Assembly (NCBI GenBank): GCA_009783085.1
Contig: WRHU01000005.1
Coordinates: forward strand, 87,177 to 151,176
DNA: 64,000 nucleotides
Direction of reading: 5' to 3'
Origin: Coriobacteriia bacterium
GTDB lineage: Bacteria > Actinomycetota > Coriobacteriia > Coriobacteriales > UBA8131
The first letter of the stretch is position 1, and every line of letters begins with the position of its first letter. Below are positions 1 through 8,116 of this stretch, in pieces. Under the pieces are notes generated by a model. That model was not told where the DNA came from. It saw nothing but the letters and a program-made list of their open reading frames with translations, and did no database searches. A program made the position numbers and the translations under genes.

Positions 1-2930
1 TTGCGCGCAGCAGCAATTTCCTCCTCCGAATGGGCATCGCGCACCAAGCGGTTAAGCACCGCATTCATTTGGCGGGTGTCAATAGGCTTTGAGATAAAAT
101 CGTCAAAGCCGTTTTCCATAAAGAGGTCTGCTGCCCCTGCCACGGCGTTTGCGGTCAGGGCGACAATCGAACCTTTGTATCCCAGTTCTCGAATAAGCTT
201 GGTCGCCTCAATGCCGTCCATTTTGGGCATCATGTGATCCATAAAAATGATGTCATAGGTCGCACCCTTCTTGACCTTGTCAAGCGCCTCAAACCCGCTG
301 CTCACCGAATCTATTTCCAGCCCATACGGGAACAAAAGGCCCATGGCAACATAAATGTTTGTTTCCACGTCGTCTACAATCAAAACCTTGCCGTAGGGCA
401 TGGGCTCATGAACTATGACCGCTTGGCGCACGTCTTTAAGATTGTCCTGCACGTCAAACTGTTTGAGAGCCCGCACAATTTCTGGGCCAAGGACTTCAGG
501 GCCGCACGGTTTGAGCGTCAAGCGCACGGTAAAAGTTGTGCCTTTGCCAAACTCGCTTTCAACAACAATGTCGCCGTCCATGAGGTTTATCAGATTTTGG
601 GTGATACTCATACCAAGACCTGTGCCCTCGGTAATGCGATTTGCTTTTTGGTCAAAGCGAGAATATTCGTCAAAGAGCTTATCAAGCTGGTCGGGCGTCA
701 TGCCACGTCCCGTGTCTTCAACACGAAATACAAGGCAAACGCTCTCGGCACTGCCGCCGCTGCTGGTGCCGTCTTTGCTGCCAATGTTGCCGCCAGTGTC
801 ATTCTCGCCCCCTGCACAGTCCTCGGCAAAAATTGAAAACTTGACGGATCCAGACTCCGTATACTTAAACGAGTTCGAGAGCAAATTGTTAAGCACCTGT
901 CGTATGCGCAGCGTATCGCCGTGTACACATTGGGGTAGACGCTCATCGACCTCAAGTTCAAACTTAATGAGTTTTGAGCCCCGGCGCATAAGATTGAGCT
1001 GTACCGTGTCGTTGATGAGGCTCGTCATCTCCATAGGCGCAAGCGTCAGCTCAAGTTTGCCCGCTTCTATTTTTGAAATATCCAAAACGTCGTTGATAAT
1101 GCCGAGCAACAAATTGCCCGAGTTGTGGATTCTGCCAAAGGCCTCTGCGGCCTGCGCTTTGAGCGTTTTGTCTTTGAGCTGAATTTCGGTAATGCCCAAA
1201 ATGGCGTTCATGGGCGTGCGAATCTCATGGCTCATATTTGCCAAAAATGCCGACTTTGCCTGACTCATTTGTTCCGCTATTTCTGCCAAACGCTTTTGGT
1301 CATTCGCCTCTTTGACCGATGAAATGTCGGTAAAGCTTTCGAGCAGCGCCGGACGTCCGTTGTAGTTGACCTTTGATACCGACTTAATAATGGGAATGTG
1401 CTTGCCGTCCGCCTTGAGAAACTGTCGTTCAGAGCGGTCGATAGTTTGATGCAAGTCCATAATGGGACACTCGTTTTGGCAGAACAATTTGTCGCAGCGA
1501 TGACCCACTATCTCATCTTTTGATTCCCCGTATAGCTCAACCGCACGGGGGTTCGCATCAAGGAGAACCCGTGTTTCGGCGTCGATTAAAACAATGCCGC
1601 ACTCAACGTGTTCCCACGCAGTTTCAAATTGCTCAAGGGCAATCCTACCTTGCTCCCGCTGTTTTTCCGCCTCTTTGTTTGCGTTGACAATGCAGTTAAG
1701 CGGAATGTTTACGCCGAGGGCAATTTTTCTTGCCATGCCTTTGCAGGTGTCGCTACCGCAGGCTCCGCAGTCAATCGTTTGCTCCTCGTAGGTTGCCTTG
1801 TTGAGCTCTTTGAAGGCCTTTTCTATGTCGTTTTGGGTTATTTGCGGCAGGTCGCTTAAGAGAGGTCGATATTCTCTGAGAAAATCCGTTAGATTGAGAA
1901 TGCGATCATAGCGCTCGTACAGCTCTTTGAAATAGTTTGTGTCGCGCCCTTCAAGAGCGGCGCTTTTTGCCTCATAGGTTTCGGTATCAGTGGCAAAGGC
2001 GTTGCTCATGCGTGCGCAAGCTGGACCCATCGCACAGCCTTCGACACAGTTGAGCACGTCAAAGACCTCGGGCAAAAGCTCGGTGGACGTTTCTGCATAG
2101 GTTTCAAGTTTTTTATAGACGCTGTAGCCTTTTCCCTGCAAAATGCGGATTTTTTTGCCCAGGAAAAACTCGATATTTTCTTTAAGCCCATCAGACATAA
2201 AAGACAAAGACTCCAAGTTGCCCGCATAAGGGTCAAAATCTGTTTCTTGCTCGGGGAGAACGACGTTGTTCTTATTAAGGTACTCAATGAGCTTGGAAAA
2301 CGTGATGTTGTAGTCCACCTGTCCAGCTTCTTCGAACTCCCGAGTTTTTGCTATACAGGGAGAAAATGCTGCGATTTTGCTGGTTATGCCTTCGTGCTTT
2401 TTGAGATAGACGCCAAGCGCACCCATAGGGCTTTGAAGCGGTGCAAGGCTGCTGAGAAGGTCGGGGCAATACATTTCGCAATACGAAACAATCGGCGGGC
2501 ACGGCTGGGTGATAGTTTTGTTGTTTTCGCAATCGTTCTCTCGCAAGTACTTGACATAGCTCCACACGCACAAGTCGTCGCCAAAAGAGGCGTTGTAGAT
2601 TTTTTCGACACCAAGATTTTTTAGATAGGTAAAGAGGCGCTTCCACTCAGGAATGTTTGTTTTAATTGAGGGAGCGGCAATGAGCGTAAGGGGGTGGCCC
2701 TGCGTAAGGTCTTGGAAAAAGAGTTCGAGATCGTCGTCATAGTGGCGTGCTTTGTGCTTGCACGCCGAGATGCACCGGCCGCACGAAACACATTTTGAGG
2801 TGTCCACCGCTACCTTTATTCTGCCCGCAGCATCTTGGTACGTGATGTTTGCCATTTCCATCGGGCAACTTCGAGTACAGCGACTGCAGCCGGTACACAG
2901 CTCAAGCTCTGTTTTAACAATTCTTTTCAT
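1..2930 (-). CDS. FeFe-hydrogenase-like sensor hybrid histidine kinase (partial, 3' end outside window)
   Basis: This gene is absent from the ORF track because its stop lies outside the window, but the minus frame is open from an ATG at 2930 (preceded by GGGGGAG) to base 1, giving at least 976 residues. Domains in order: two [4Fe-4S] ferredoxin motifs (CTGCSRCTRSC, CVSCGRCISAC; about residues 12-57); an iron-hydrogenase H-cluster-like domain (about 80-340) keeping cysteines in TQPCPP, FSPCIAK and LNCVEGCAMG; a further Fe-S motif (CGACGSDTCKG, about 388-397); a PAS domain (about 440-540); HisKA with NMSHEIRTP (His near 568); HATPase_c with DTGRGM and GTGLGM; and a receiver domain (about 843-960) with acceptor Asp in IIFMDHMMP. 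By family knowledge, the sensory group C/D FeFe hydrogenases couple H2 or redox sensing to kinases. A redox or H2 sensing role here is inferred. No transmembrane segment is seen, so it is likely cytoplasmic. Downstream parts (for example HPt) cannot be seen. Confidence 0.9.
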   Translation of the reverse strand, partial: MKRIVKTELELCTGCSRCTRSCPMEMANITYQDAAGRIKVAVDTSKCVSCGRCISACKHKARHYDDDLELFFQDLTQGHPLTLIAAPSIKTNIPEWKRLFTYLKNLGVEKIYNASFGDDLCVWSYVKYLRENDCENNKTITQPCPPIVSYCEMYCPDLLSSLAPLQSPMGALGVYLKKHEGITSKIAAFSPCIAKTREFEEAGQVDYNITFSKLIEYLNKNNVVLPEQETDFDPYAGNLESLSFMSDGLKENIEFFLGKKIRILQGKGYSVYKKLETYAETSTELLPEVFDVLNCVEGCAMGPACARMSNAFATDTETYEAKSAALEGRDTNYFKELYERYDRILNLTDFLREYRPLLSDLPQITQNDIEKAFKELNKATYEEQTIDCGACGSDTCKGMARKIALGVNIPLNCIVNANKEAEKQREQGRIALEQFETAWEHVECGIVLIDAETRVLLDANPRAVELYGESKDEIVGHRCDKLFCQNECPIMDLHQTIDRSERQFLKADGKHIPIIKSVSKVNYNGRPALLESFTDISSVKEANDQKRLAEIAEQMSQAKSAFLANMSHEIRTPMNAILGITEIQLKDKTLKAQAAEAFGRIHNSGNLLLGIINDVLDISKIEAGKLELTLAPMEMTSLINDTVQLNLMRRGSKLIKFELEVDERLPQCVHGDTLRIRQVLNNLLSNSFKYTESGSVKFSIFAEDCAGGENDTGGNIGSKDGTSSGGSAESVCLVFRVEDTGRGMTPDQLDKLFDEYSRFDQKANRITEGTGLGMSITQNLINLMDGDIVVESEFGKGTTFTVRLTLKPCGPEVLGPEIVRALKQFDVQDNLKDVRQAVIVHEPMPYGKVLIVDDVETNIYVAMGLLFPYGLEIDSVSSGFEALDKVKKGATYDIIFMDHMMPKMDGIEATKLIRELGYKGSIVALTANAVAGAADLFMENGFDDFISKPIDTRQMNAVLNRLVRDAHSEEEIAAAR

Positions 2931-3240
2931 GTATGCTCCCCCATACAAACACCTCGTGTTGCTGGCAGATGCTCCCCGGATTAGCCCTGCCTGTTAACAC
3001 TGGCACCGACACGCCCCCGCTGTGCCTGCACCCTGCGTGCGTTGCTTTTGTGGTGCGTTGCGCTGCCTATCGCACTCTGCGTTCATTGTGCGTTTATATG
3101 CGCCCCGCATGCCTTCCACACGCTTATAGTACGGTTATTGTACTCTCTGCGATAAGGAAACTCAAAGGGTTTGGGCTTCCGTTTGTCGGGATAAACGGCC
3201 TTGGATGGGCTGTGTAGGCGGGCTTTGGGTTGGGCATCAT

Positions 3241-3278
3241 GTGGGGTTTGGGTGGGGTTTGGGTGGGGTTTGGGTGGG
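3241..3278. repeat. 12-bp tandem repeat (GTGGGGTTTGGG), about three copies
   Basis: The unit GTGGGGTTTGGG is repeated head to tail, with related GGGCTTTGGGTTGGG sequence just upstream. G-rich runs of this kind could form a G-quadruplex; that is inference. Confidence 0.8.
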
Positions 3279-3350
3279 CTTCAGCTCTTTTTATAACGAG
3301 CAACGCTGGGGGTTTTGTTTGGGCTTGAGCAATTTTTATAGAATTGTCGT

Positions 3351-3379
3351 TTGCACGAGGGTTTTCTCTGTGCTACCAT
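3351..3379 (+). promoter_or_regulatory. Promoter of tRNA-Asp
   Basis: TTGCAC, a 17-bp spacer and TACCAT end about 30 bp before the mature tRNA 5' end, as expected for a sigma-70/SigA-type tRNA promoter. Confidence 0.55.
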
Positions 3380-3409
3380 AGCGTGCGCTGTTTTTTCGAC
3401 AGCAAACGC

Positions 3410-3488
3410 GGGGTGTTAGCTCAGTTTTGGTTAGAGCGCTGGCCTGTCAAGCCAGAGGTCGCGGGTTCAAGTCCCGTACATCCCGCCA
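3410..3488 (+). tRNA. tRNA-Asp (anticodon GTC)
   Basis: Cloverleaf: acceptor GGGGTGT/ACATCCC (one G-U), D arm GCTC/GAGC, anticodon stem CTGGC/GCCAG with loop CTGTCAA giving anticodon GTC, T arm with TTCAAGT, discriminator G and encoded CCA. Confidence 0.95.
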
Positions 3489-3526
3489 CTCTACCCCTGT
3501 AGACAAACTTGTCTGCAGGGGTAGAG
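3489..3526 (+). terminator. Long hairpin immediately after tRNA-Asp
   Basis: An 18-bp stem (CTCTACCCCTG.../...CAGGGGTAGAG, one G-U) starts on the first base after the encoded CCA. It is not followed by a T run, so it could be a processing or attenuation hairpin, or the scar of an integration site, rather than a classical terminator. Confidence 0.5.
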
Positions 3527-3596
3527 TGCGTTTGAAGGGTGGACGGGACGCAGAAGCCAATCTTTTAGATAGTACAACAAAAATATGTACAGCGTA

Positions 3597-3625
3597 TTGA
3601 CAATGCACAGCCACGGCACTATACT
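3597..3625 (+). promoter_or_regulatory. Near-consensus promoter of the toxin-antitoxin operon
   Basis: TTGACA, a 17-bp spacer and TATACT lie 33 bp before the antitoxin ATG. This is the closest match to the sigma-A consensus that I found in the window. Confidence 0.8.
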
Positions 3626-3657
3626 AGCTTCTCAGTATCCAAAGGAGGTGCTAGGAA

Positions 3658-3945
3658 ATGGCTGAAACAACGAATGTTACATTGCGAATGGATAAAACTC
3701 TTAAGGAGTCTGCCGAAAAACTATTTAGCGAGTTTGGCATGAACATGACTACTGCACTTACTGTTTTTCTGCGCCAGACTGTTCGCCAGGGCAAGATACC
3801 TTTTGAGATTTCTGTTGATACTCCCAAACTTGATACGCTCGCTGCCATGAGAGAAATTGAGGATATGGTAGCTGGTGTGCTTCCCAAAAACACGCAAAGT
3901 GTCGAGGATTTTTTCGAGGAGAATAATATCCATGTTGGCAGCTAA
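3658..3945 (+). CDS. RelB/DinJ-family antitoxin
   Basis: 95 residues. The ATG at 3658 follows AAAGGAGG with good spacing. The N-terminus (TTNVTLRMDKTLKESAEKLF) is the ribbon-helix-helix DNA-binding segment of RelB/DinJ antitoxins, followed by the FGMNMTTALTVFLRQ helix. The C-terminal half (about 50-95) is the toxin-binding part, ending in EDFFEEN. By family knowledge it neutralises the toxin and, with it, represses its own promoter. Its stop overlaps the start of the following toxin gene by 14 bp, the usual translational coupling in type II modules. It lies right behind tRNA-Asp, which suggests a mobile or recently gained pair. Confidence 0.9.
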   Translation: MAETTNVTLRMDKTLKESAEKLFSEFGMNMTTALTVFLRQTVRQGKIPFEISVDTPKLDTLAAMREIEDMVAGVLPKNTQSVEDFFEENNIHVGS

Positions 3946-4207
3946 CTATTCGACAAGATTCAAAAAGGATATAAAACTCGTCGAAAAACGTGGCTATGCT
4001 ATGCAAAAGATTTTTGATGTTATGGTTGCCATTCAAAATGAAAGCAAACTTGATGAACGCCTGAAAGCCCACGCACTTATAGGCGATTATACTGGCTATA
4101 TGGAGTGCCACATTGAGCCAGATTGGTTGCTTGTCTACAAGATTGATGAGTTTGCTAAGGAAGTTTATTTTGCCAGAACCGGCACGCATTCAGACCTATT
4201 TTCGTAA
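3932..4207 (+). CDS. YafQ-type mRNA interferase toxin (RelE/ParE superfamily)
   Basis: The ORF track starts this at 3875. I choose the internal ATG at 3932 (MLAANYSTRFKKDIK), preceded by GAGGAG and overlapping the antitoxin end by 14 bp, giving 91 residues. Family features are an N-terminal S..FKKD basic helix, LKAHALIGDYTGYMECHI in the middle (YafQ pattern L.DH.L.G.y.g..ecHi) and a late WLLVYKID strand. By family knowledge these are ribosome-dependent endoribonucleases. The His of the final catalytic region is represented by GTHSDLF at the C-terminus. The type II pairing with the RelB homologue is clear; the exact toxin subfamily is less so. Confidence 0.87.
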   Translation: MLAANYSTRFKKDIKLVEKRGYAMQKIFDVMVAIQNESKLDERLKAHALIGDYTGYMECHIEPDWLLVYKIDEFAKEVYFARTGTHSDLFS

Positions 4208-4406
4208 ACTTTGCTGCCCTGTCTGCCTGTGGTATTTTCACGACATTTCCCAAAAATGTTCATAAAAATACTGCTTGTGACGCTTCCCTTTTGATTTGAA
4301 ATGTTGTAGAATAGTGCAAGCCGTTAAAAAGACGGTATATTTTTTATGCAAGACTTTGTTTTCTGTGCAGGATTATTGAACGATTAAGTAAGCAGTCGTC
4401 GACGGG

Positions 4407-5039
4407 GTGTACGTGCAAGAAACGAAAACTCATACCAAGCAACACAGACTAGCTATATGGTCCCTAGCTCTTGTTATTGCCCTTACCTGCAGCATTTTGC
4501 CGCAGGCTTTTGCCGATTTTGCTCCCAACTCAGAAGCAACTAAGGTACTCGGCGTGGGTCGTATTCAAAGTGCGGTTGCCGAAGACGCCAAAAACGCCGT
4601 TGAGGGTCGTTTCTCATCTGACATTGAGCTCTCTGCCGCTGACGCAAAAACTCTTAAACAACTTTCCAAGCCACTTACCCGCGAAGTTTATCCCCTTGCA
4701 GCTCCTAACACTTCTACTTCTGGCGCAACTGGCCAGTGGACTACCTGCCTTGCTTCTGCTTACGGCCCCAGCAATGCGGGAAGCAGAACTGCCTCGGGAA
4801 CAGCACTTACTAACGACAGCTTTGGCGTTGCCGTAGATGTTTCCATGGGGTACTTGCTTGGTCGCACCGTTGAGGTTCGCTACAACGGCATGGTGGTCAC
4901 CACCACTATCGTTGACACAGGAAACTTGGTAGCCTCAGGCGGACGTGGACTTGATTTGCAGCCAGGTGTTTGGAAGTCATTTGGCTTCTCAAGCGAGAAT
5001 GCTTGGGGCGTGCGTAGCGTCGAGTGGCGTCTGGTCTAA
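4407..5039 (+). CDS. Secreted RlpA-like double-psi beta-barrel (3D domain) protein
   Basis: 210 residues from a GTG at 4407 (a second GTG at 4413 is possible). An N-terminal signal peptide (about residues 16-36, LAIWSLALVIALTCS...ASA-like site FADFA) is followed by an uncharacterised linker (about 37-105). The C-terminal RlpA-type double-psi barrel (about 110-210) shows ASAYGPSNAGSRTASGTA and, further on, VTTTIVDTGN and GLDLQPG, matching the conserved TA.G, V.D.G and iDLs positions. By family knowledge these bind or cleave peptidoglycan; no enzyme activity can be assigned from sequence alone. It has no obvious operon partner. Confidence 0.75.
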   Translation: MYVQETKTHTKQHRLAIWSLALVIALTCSILPQAFADFAPNSEATKVLGVGRIQSAVAEDAKNAVEGRFSSDIELSAADAKTLKQLSKPLTREVYPLAAPNTSTSGATGQWTTCLASAYGPSNAGSRTASGTALTNDSFGVAVDVSMGYLLGRTVEVRYNGMVVTTTIVDTGNLVASGGRGLDLQPGVWKSFGFSSENAWGVRSVEWRLV

Positions 5040-5055
5040 CAGCTTCGGCGGTTGT

Positions 5056-5499
5056 ATGCCGAGTATGCCAAAAAACCCATCTGCCATAAACTCTCTTTTC
5101 ATCAGCTCCTTTTCTCGAACGCAAAATTCGGTGTGCGCTGATATTCAGGGGGTCCAACTCACAGCCTCCCCCGCCCTCGCCGCCGCCCTCCTCAAAATAC
5201 GCCCCAACCTCGCACACCATGCCTGCAAAAGCGCCGGCACGGGAAACTTCAAAGATCGCCTTGTTGGAGCGCTGCTTCCCCATGTTGTTGAACACGTTGC
5301 CATCGACTTACTGGTAGAATTAACGGACGCAACTCAGACCTTTGCTGGAGCAACCACGTGGCTTGACCGAGAAACAAACACCATGTGCGTGCGTGTTGGC
5401 TGCACAAGCGATGAGCCTTCCCTCTATTTTGAGGCGACCAAAAAGGCTCTCGAGCAAGCCGTACACCTGCTAAATCGCTTGCTTTCAGAGGTTGCGTAG
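5056..5499 (+). CDS. Stand-alone protein resembling the cyanophycin synthetase N-terminal domain
   Basis: 147 residues from ATG 5056 (ATG 5065 is an alternative; no strong SD is visible). The ORF-track start at 4945 would run through the preceding gene in another frame and is rejected. The segment PNLAHHACKSAG...FKDRLVGALLPHVVEHVAIDL resembles, position by position, the N-domain of CphA (L.gH.Cs....GGf..R...gt..gHv.EHvaLEL). The later TFAGATTW and VRVGCTSDEPS resemble the GrTRet..Y.vv.ey.dE stretch. The ATP-grasp and Mur ligase domains of CphA are absent, so polymer synthesis is not expected. Function is unknown; the homology is from memory and needs a profile search. It sits 102 bp before an aminotransferase gene. 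Confidence 0.6.
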   Translation: MPSMPKNPSAINSLFISSFSRTQNSVCADIQGVQLTASPALAAALLKIRPNLAHHACKSAGTGNFKDRLVGALLPHVVEHVAIDLLVELTDATQTFAGATTWLDRETNTMCVRVGCTSDEPSLYFEATKKALEQAVHLLNRLLSEVA

Positions 5500-5602
5500 G
5501 GCAAAACGGGCGACAAAAACTCCCAAAAGGTCTATCGTAGGTACAAACAAGTAACCAAAGGCAGCCAAAACATCAAGGGCATTACAGGCAGTGAGGGTAG
5601 CT

Positions 5603-6901
5603 ATGGGCACACATCAAGAAGCAATTCCGGGGCTTATTCAGTTTGACGAGTGGCGAGATTTGTACGCCGGTCGTGTGGAAACCATGCGCTCAAGCGCAGT
5701 CCGTGACCTGTTTGCCGCTGCTTCTCGCTCAGATATTATCTCGCTTTCGGGCGGTATGCCAGACATTGCGGGGCTTCCTCTTAAAGAAATTGGTGCTTCC
5801 ATTGCAAACGCCATTGTGGAGGAAGGCGTTGCTGGTTTGCAATATGGCGATACCACGGGGCGCACACGTCTCAAAGAAATACTGTGCGATTTGCTGGCAG
5901 AGGTAGACATCAACATCACTTCTGATGACCTCATTGTTACCACGGGCGGCCAGCAGGCACTCGACCTGCTCGGCAAAACCTTTATCAACCCAGGCGACGT
6001 TATCATTACCGAAGGGCCTACCTATCTGGGGGCACTTCAGGCTTTTTCTGCGTACGAGCCCGATGTTCACACCGTCCCTCTTGATAACGACGGCATGAGA
6101 ACCGACCTCCTCGCCAAAGAGCTTGAACGCCTTGGCCCTCGTGGTGCGAAGTTTATCTATACCATTCCTACGTTTCAAAATCCGGGCGGCGTAACCATGA
6201 CGCTCGAGCGACGCAAACACTTGCTTGAACTGGCGCACGCCTACAACATTCCCGTTATCGAAGACGACCCCTACGGGCGGGTGCGCTTTGAGGGAGAAGA
6301 CGTGCCCACGTTGCGTTCGCTTGACCCTGAGGTCATTTACATGAGCACGGTTTCCAAGGTTTTTGCACCGGGACTACGCACCGGCTGGGTGGTTGCTCCT
6401 CACCCTATTCTTAACAAAATTAAGCTGGTTAAGCAGGGAGCTGATTTGTGTGGGTCTGCGCTCAATCAGGTTATTGTCGAGCGCTATTTTACCGAGATAG
6501 ACTGGCGCCCAGCACTTGACGGGGCACGTAACCGTTACCGCAAGCGTCGTGATGCCATAATCGCTGCACTTGAGGAGTTTTTTCCGGCGGAGGCAACGTG
6601 GACGCACCCGCAGGGCGGTCTGTTCATTTGGGTTACGCTGCCAGAATATATTGACACGCCGCAATTGCTTTCGGTCGCATTGGACAACGGAGTAACCTTT
6701 GTGCCGGGCGACGGCTGTTATCCTGCCGGAAGCGGCTTAGGTCGCTCGTCCATGCGGCTGTGCTTTAGTTTTGAGGAACCCGAAAAGTTGCGTGAGGCGA
6801 TTCGTCGTCTTTCGGTAGTAATAAATGAACGACTTGAGATTTATCGTGCCTTTGTTGATGCAGGGCGCCTTAAGAAACCGGAACAGAACGCCTTAGATTA
6901 G
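5603..6901 (+). CDS. PLP-dependent aminotransferase, class I/II (LysN/MocR-like fold)
   Basis: 432 residues. The ATG at 5603 is preferred over the GTG at 5591, because GAGGGTAG lies just before it. It has the fold-type I signature: DLIVTTGGQQALDLL (cofactor phosphate region, about 120), YTIPTFQNPGG (about 190), EDDPYGRVRF (PLP-ring Asp), TVSKVFAPGLRTGWV with the Schiff-base Lys (about 254), and a C-terminal RLCFSFEE with the carboxylate-binding Arg. This pattern belongs to the 2-aminoadipate/2-oxoglutarate aminotransferase group, without the N-terminal GntR domain of MocR regulators. The substrate cannot be told from sequence. It is followed 111 bp later by ddl on the same strand. Confidence 0.88.
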   Translation: MGTHQEAIPGLIQFDEWRDLYAGRVETMRSSAVRDLFAAASRSDIISLSGGMPDIAGLPLKEIGASIANAIVEEGVAGLQYGDTTGRTRLKEILCDLLAEVDINITSDDLIVTTGGQQALDLLGKTFINPGDVIITEGPTYLGALQAFSAYEPDVHTVPLDNDGMRTDLLAKELERLGPRGAKFIYTIPTFQNPGGVTMTLERRKHLLELAHAYNIPVIEDDPYGRVRFEGEDVPTLRSLDPEVIYMSTVSKVFAPGLRTGWVVAPHPILNKIKLVKQGADLCGSALNQVIVERYFTEIDWRPALDGARNRYRKRRDAIIAALEEFFPAEATWTHPQGGLFIWVTLPEYIDTPQLLSVALDNGVTFVPGDGCYPAGSGLGRSSMRLCFSFEEPEKLREAIRRLSVVINERLEIYRAFVDAGRLKKPEQNALD

Positions 6902-7012
6902 AACACCTTGTGCTCGGCGGGCGCAAGGCAGGCGCAAGAAACTATGCTTGAAAAAAAACGTGTAAGAAACCGAGATTAAGACCCGAGATACGTAAGGAAG
7001 CGTGAGGAAACC

Positions 7013-8029
7013 ATGGCTCTCAAACCAATGAAAATAGCAGTTTTGATGGGTGGCACTTCCTTTGAGCGTGAGTTTTCGCTCAACAGCGGTCGCAACGTAA
7101 CGCGCACGCTTGAGGCGGCGGGACATACTGTTTTGCCGCTCGACACCACCAAAACGCTCGTTGAAACCCTGCGTGACCAAAAGCCCGACGCCGTCTACAT
7201 AGCCCTGCACGGCAAAAACGGCGAGGACGGCACCATTCAAGCACTCCTTGAGTTTCTCGGTATTCCCTTTGTGGGCTCGTCTGCAAGCGTGTGTCGTCAG
7301 GCGTGGAACAAGGCTTTGCTGCCGCACATTGTTGCAACGCAGCAGGCTGCCAATCAGGCTTGCGGTAGCGAAACCTTTGCTGCCCACTGGCTTTCTCGCA
7401 TCAACCTTTCTGAGGTCACGTTGAGAGAAATGGGAGCAGCAACTGCCCTTGATTTAGTGGCGGAGCGCATCGAAGGTGGTTATCCTGTTGCAGTCAAGCC
7501 AACTCGTGGTGGCTCGGCGATGGGTGTAAACAAGGTTGACTCAGTAGGCGGGCTTGCCGATGCCTTGCTTGATGCGCTTTCTTTTGATGCGGAAGCACTT
7601 ATTGAGCCGTGGGTTACCGGTACCGAGATTGCGGTGTGCGTGGTAGGAACCGGTGTTGACGCACGTATTTTGCCTCCCGTTGAGATTGCCGCTTTGCAGG
7701 GCTTTTTTGATGTAGAGCATCGCCTTGACGCTAATCTTGTCGAATACTACAGCCCAGTGCGCCCAGCGTCGCTTGCCAAAACCGAGAACGAAGCGCAGGC
7801 TGCGCTTGCCGCCATTGAAGCTGCTGCACTTGAAGTACACCGAGCGTATCAGTGTCGAGATTTAAGTCGTGTTGACATGATCTGGGACGGCACAAAGCCT
7901 ATCGTGCTGGAAATTAACGTGTCGCCTGGTATGTCGGAGTCGTCTTTGTTCCCCATAGCTTGCGAGGCAGCTAACCTTACGCTCGACAGTCTTTTTGAGG
8001 AGCTTCTTGCCAACGCACTGGGGCACTAG
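7013..8029 (+). CDS. ddl: D-alanine--D-alanine ligase
   Basis: 338 residues, starting after TAAGGAAGCGTGAGGAAACC. It is an ATP-grasp ligase making D-Ala-D-Ala for peptidoglycan in the cytoplasm. Seen: N-terminal VLMGGTSFEREFSLNSG (the usual VlmGG.S.EreiSl.SG), ALHGKNGEDGTIQALLE, GIPFVGS (about 80), PVAVKPTRGGSAMGV (ATP binding, about 160), DMIWDG (metal ligand region) and EINVSPGMSESSLFP near the end. The length is typical. A Phe/Tyr-type active-site distinction for D-Lac ligases was not attempted. Confidence 0.96.
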   Translation: MALKPMKIAVLMGGTSFEREFSLNSGRNVTRTLEAAGHTVLPLDTTKTLVETLRDQKPDAVYIALHGKNGEDGTIQALLEFLGIPFVGSSASVCRQAWNKALLPHIVATQQAANQACGSETFAAHWLSRINLSEVTLREMGAATALDLVAERIEGGYPVAVKPTRGGSAMGVNKVDSVGGLADALLDALSFDAEALIEPWVTGTEIAVCVVGTGVDARILPPVEIAALQGFFDVEHRLDANLVEYYSPVRPASLAKTENEAQAALAAIEAAALEVHRAYQCRDLSRVDMIWDGTKPIVLEINVSPGMSESSLFPIACEAANLTLDSLFEELLANALGH

Positions 8030-8116
8030 GCTCTCCCGCGCAGGCTCGGGCGCTCAAGCTCGAGCATCAGCTCGCACGAAGCCTGCACGCGCAAGCTCGC
8101 ACACCAAACTGAGGCA

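Larger units (their letters stand above)
2931..3409. other. Gene-free interval upstream of tRNA-Asp
   Basis: No supported gene lies here; the ORFs listed in the track have no recognisable protein features. It holds a short tandem repeat at 3241-3278 and the tRNA promoter at 3351-3379. The sensor kinase promoter must lie in the left part, but I see no clear -35/-10 pair. Confidence 0.6.

Noticed and set aside
1-2624. Plus-strand ORFs at the window start (for example 415-1182)
   Set aside because: They are shadows of the minus-strand sensor kinase, which reads continuously with clear domains.
4208-4406. Possible c-di-AMP (ydaO) riboswitch before the RlpA-like gene
   Set aside because: Only a short GCCGTTAAAAAGACGGT hairpin is seen; the conserved ydaO motifs are not present.
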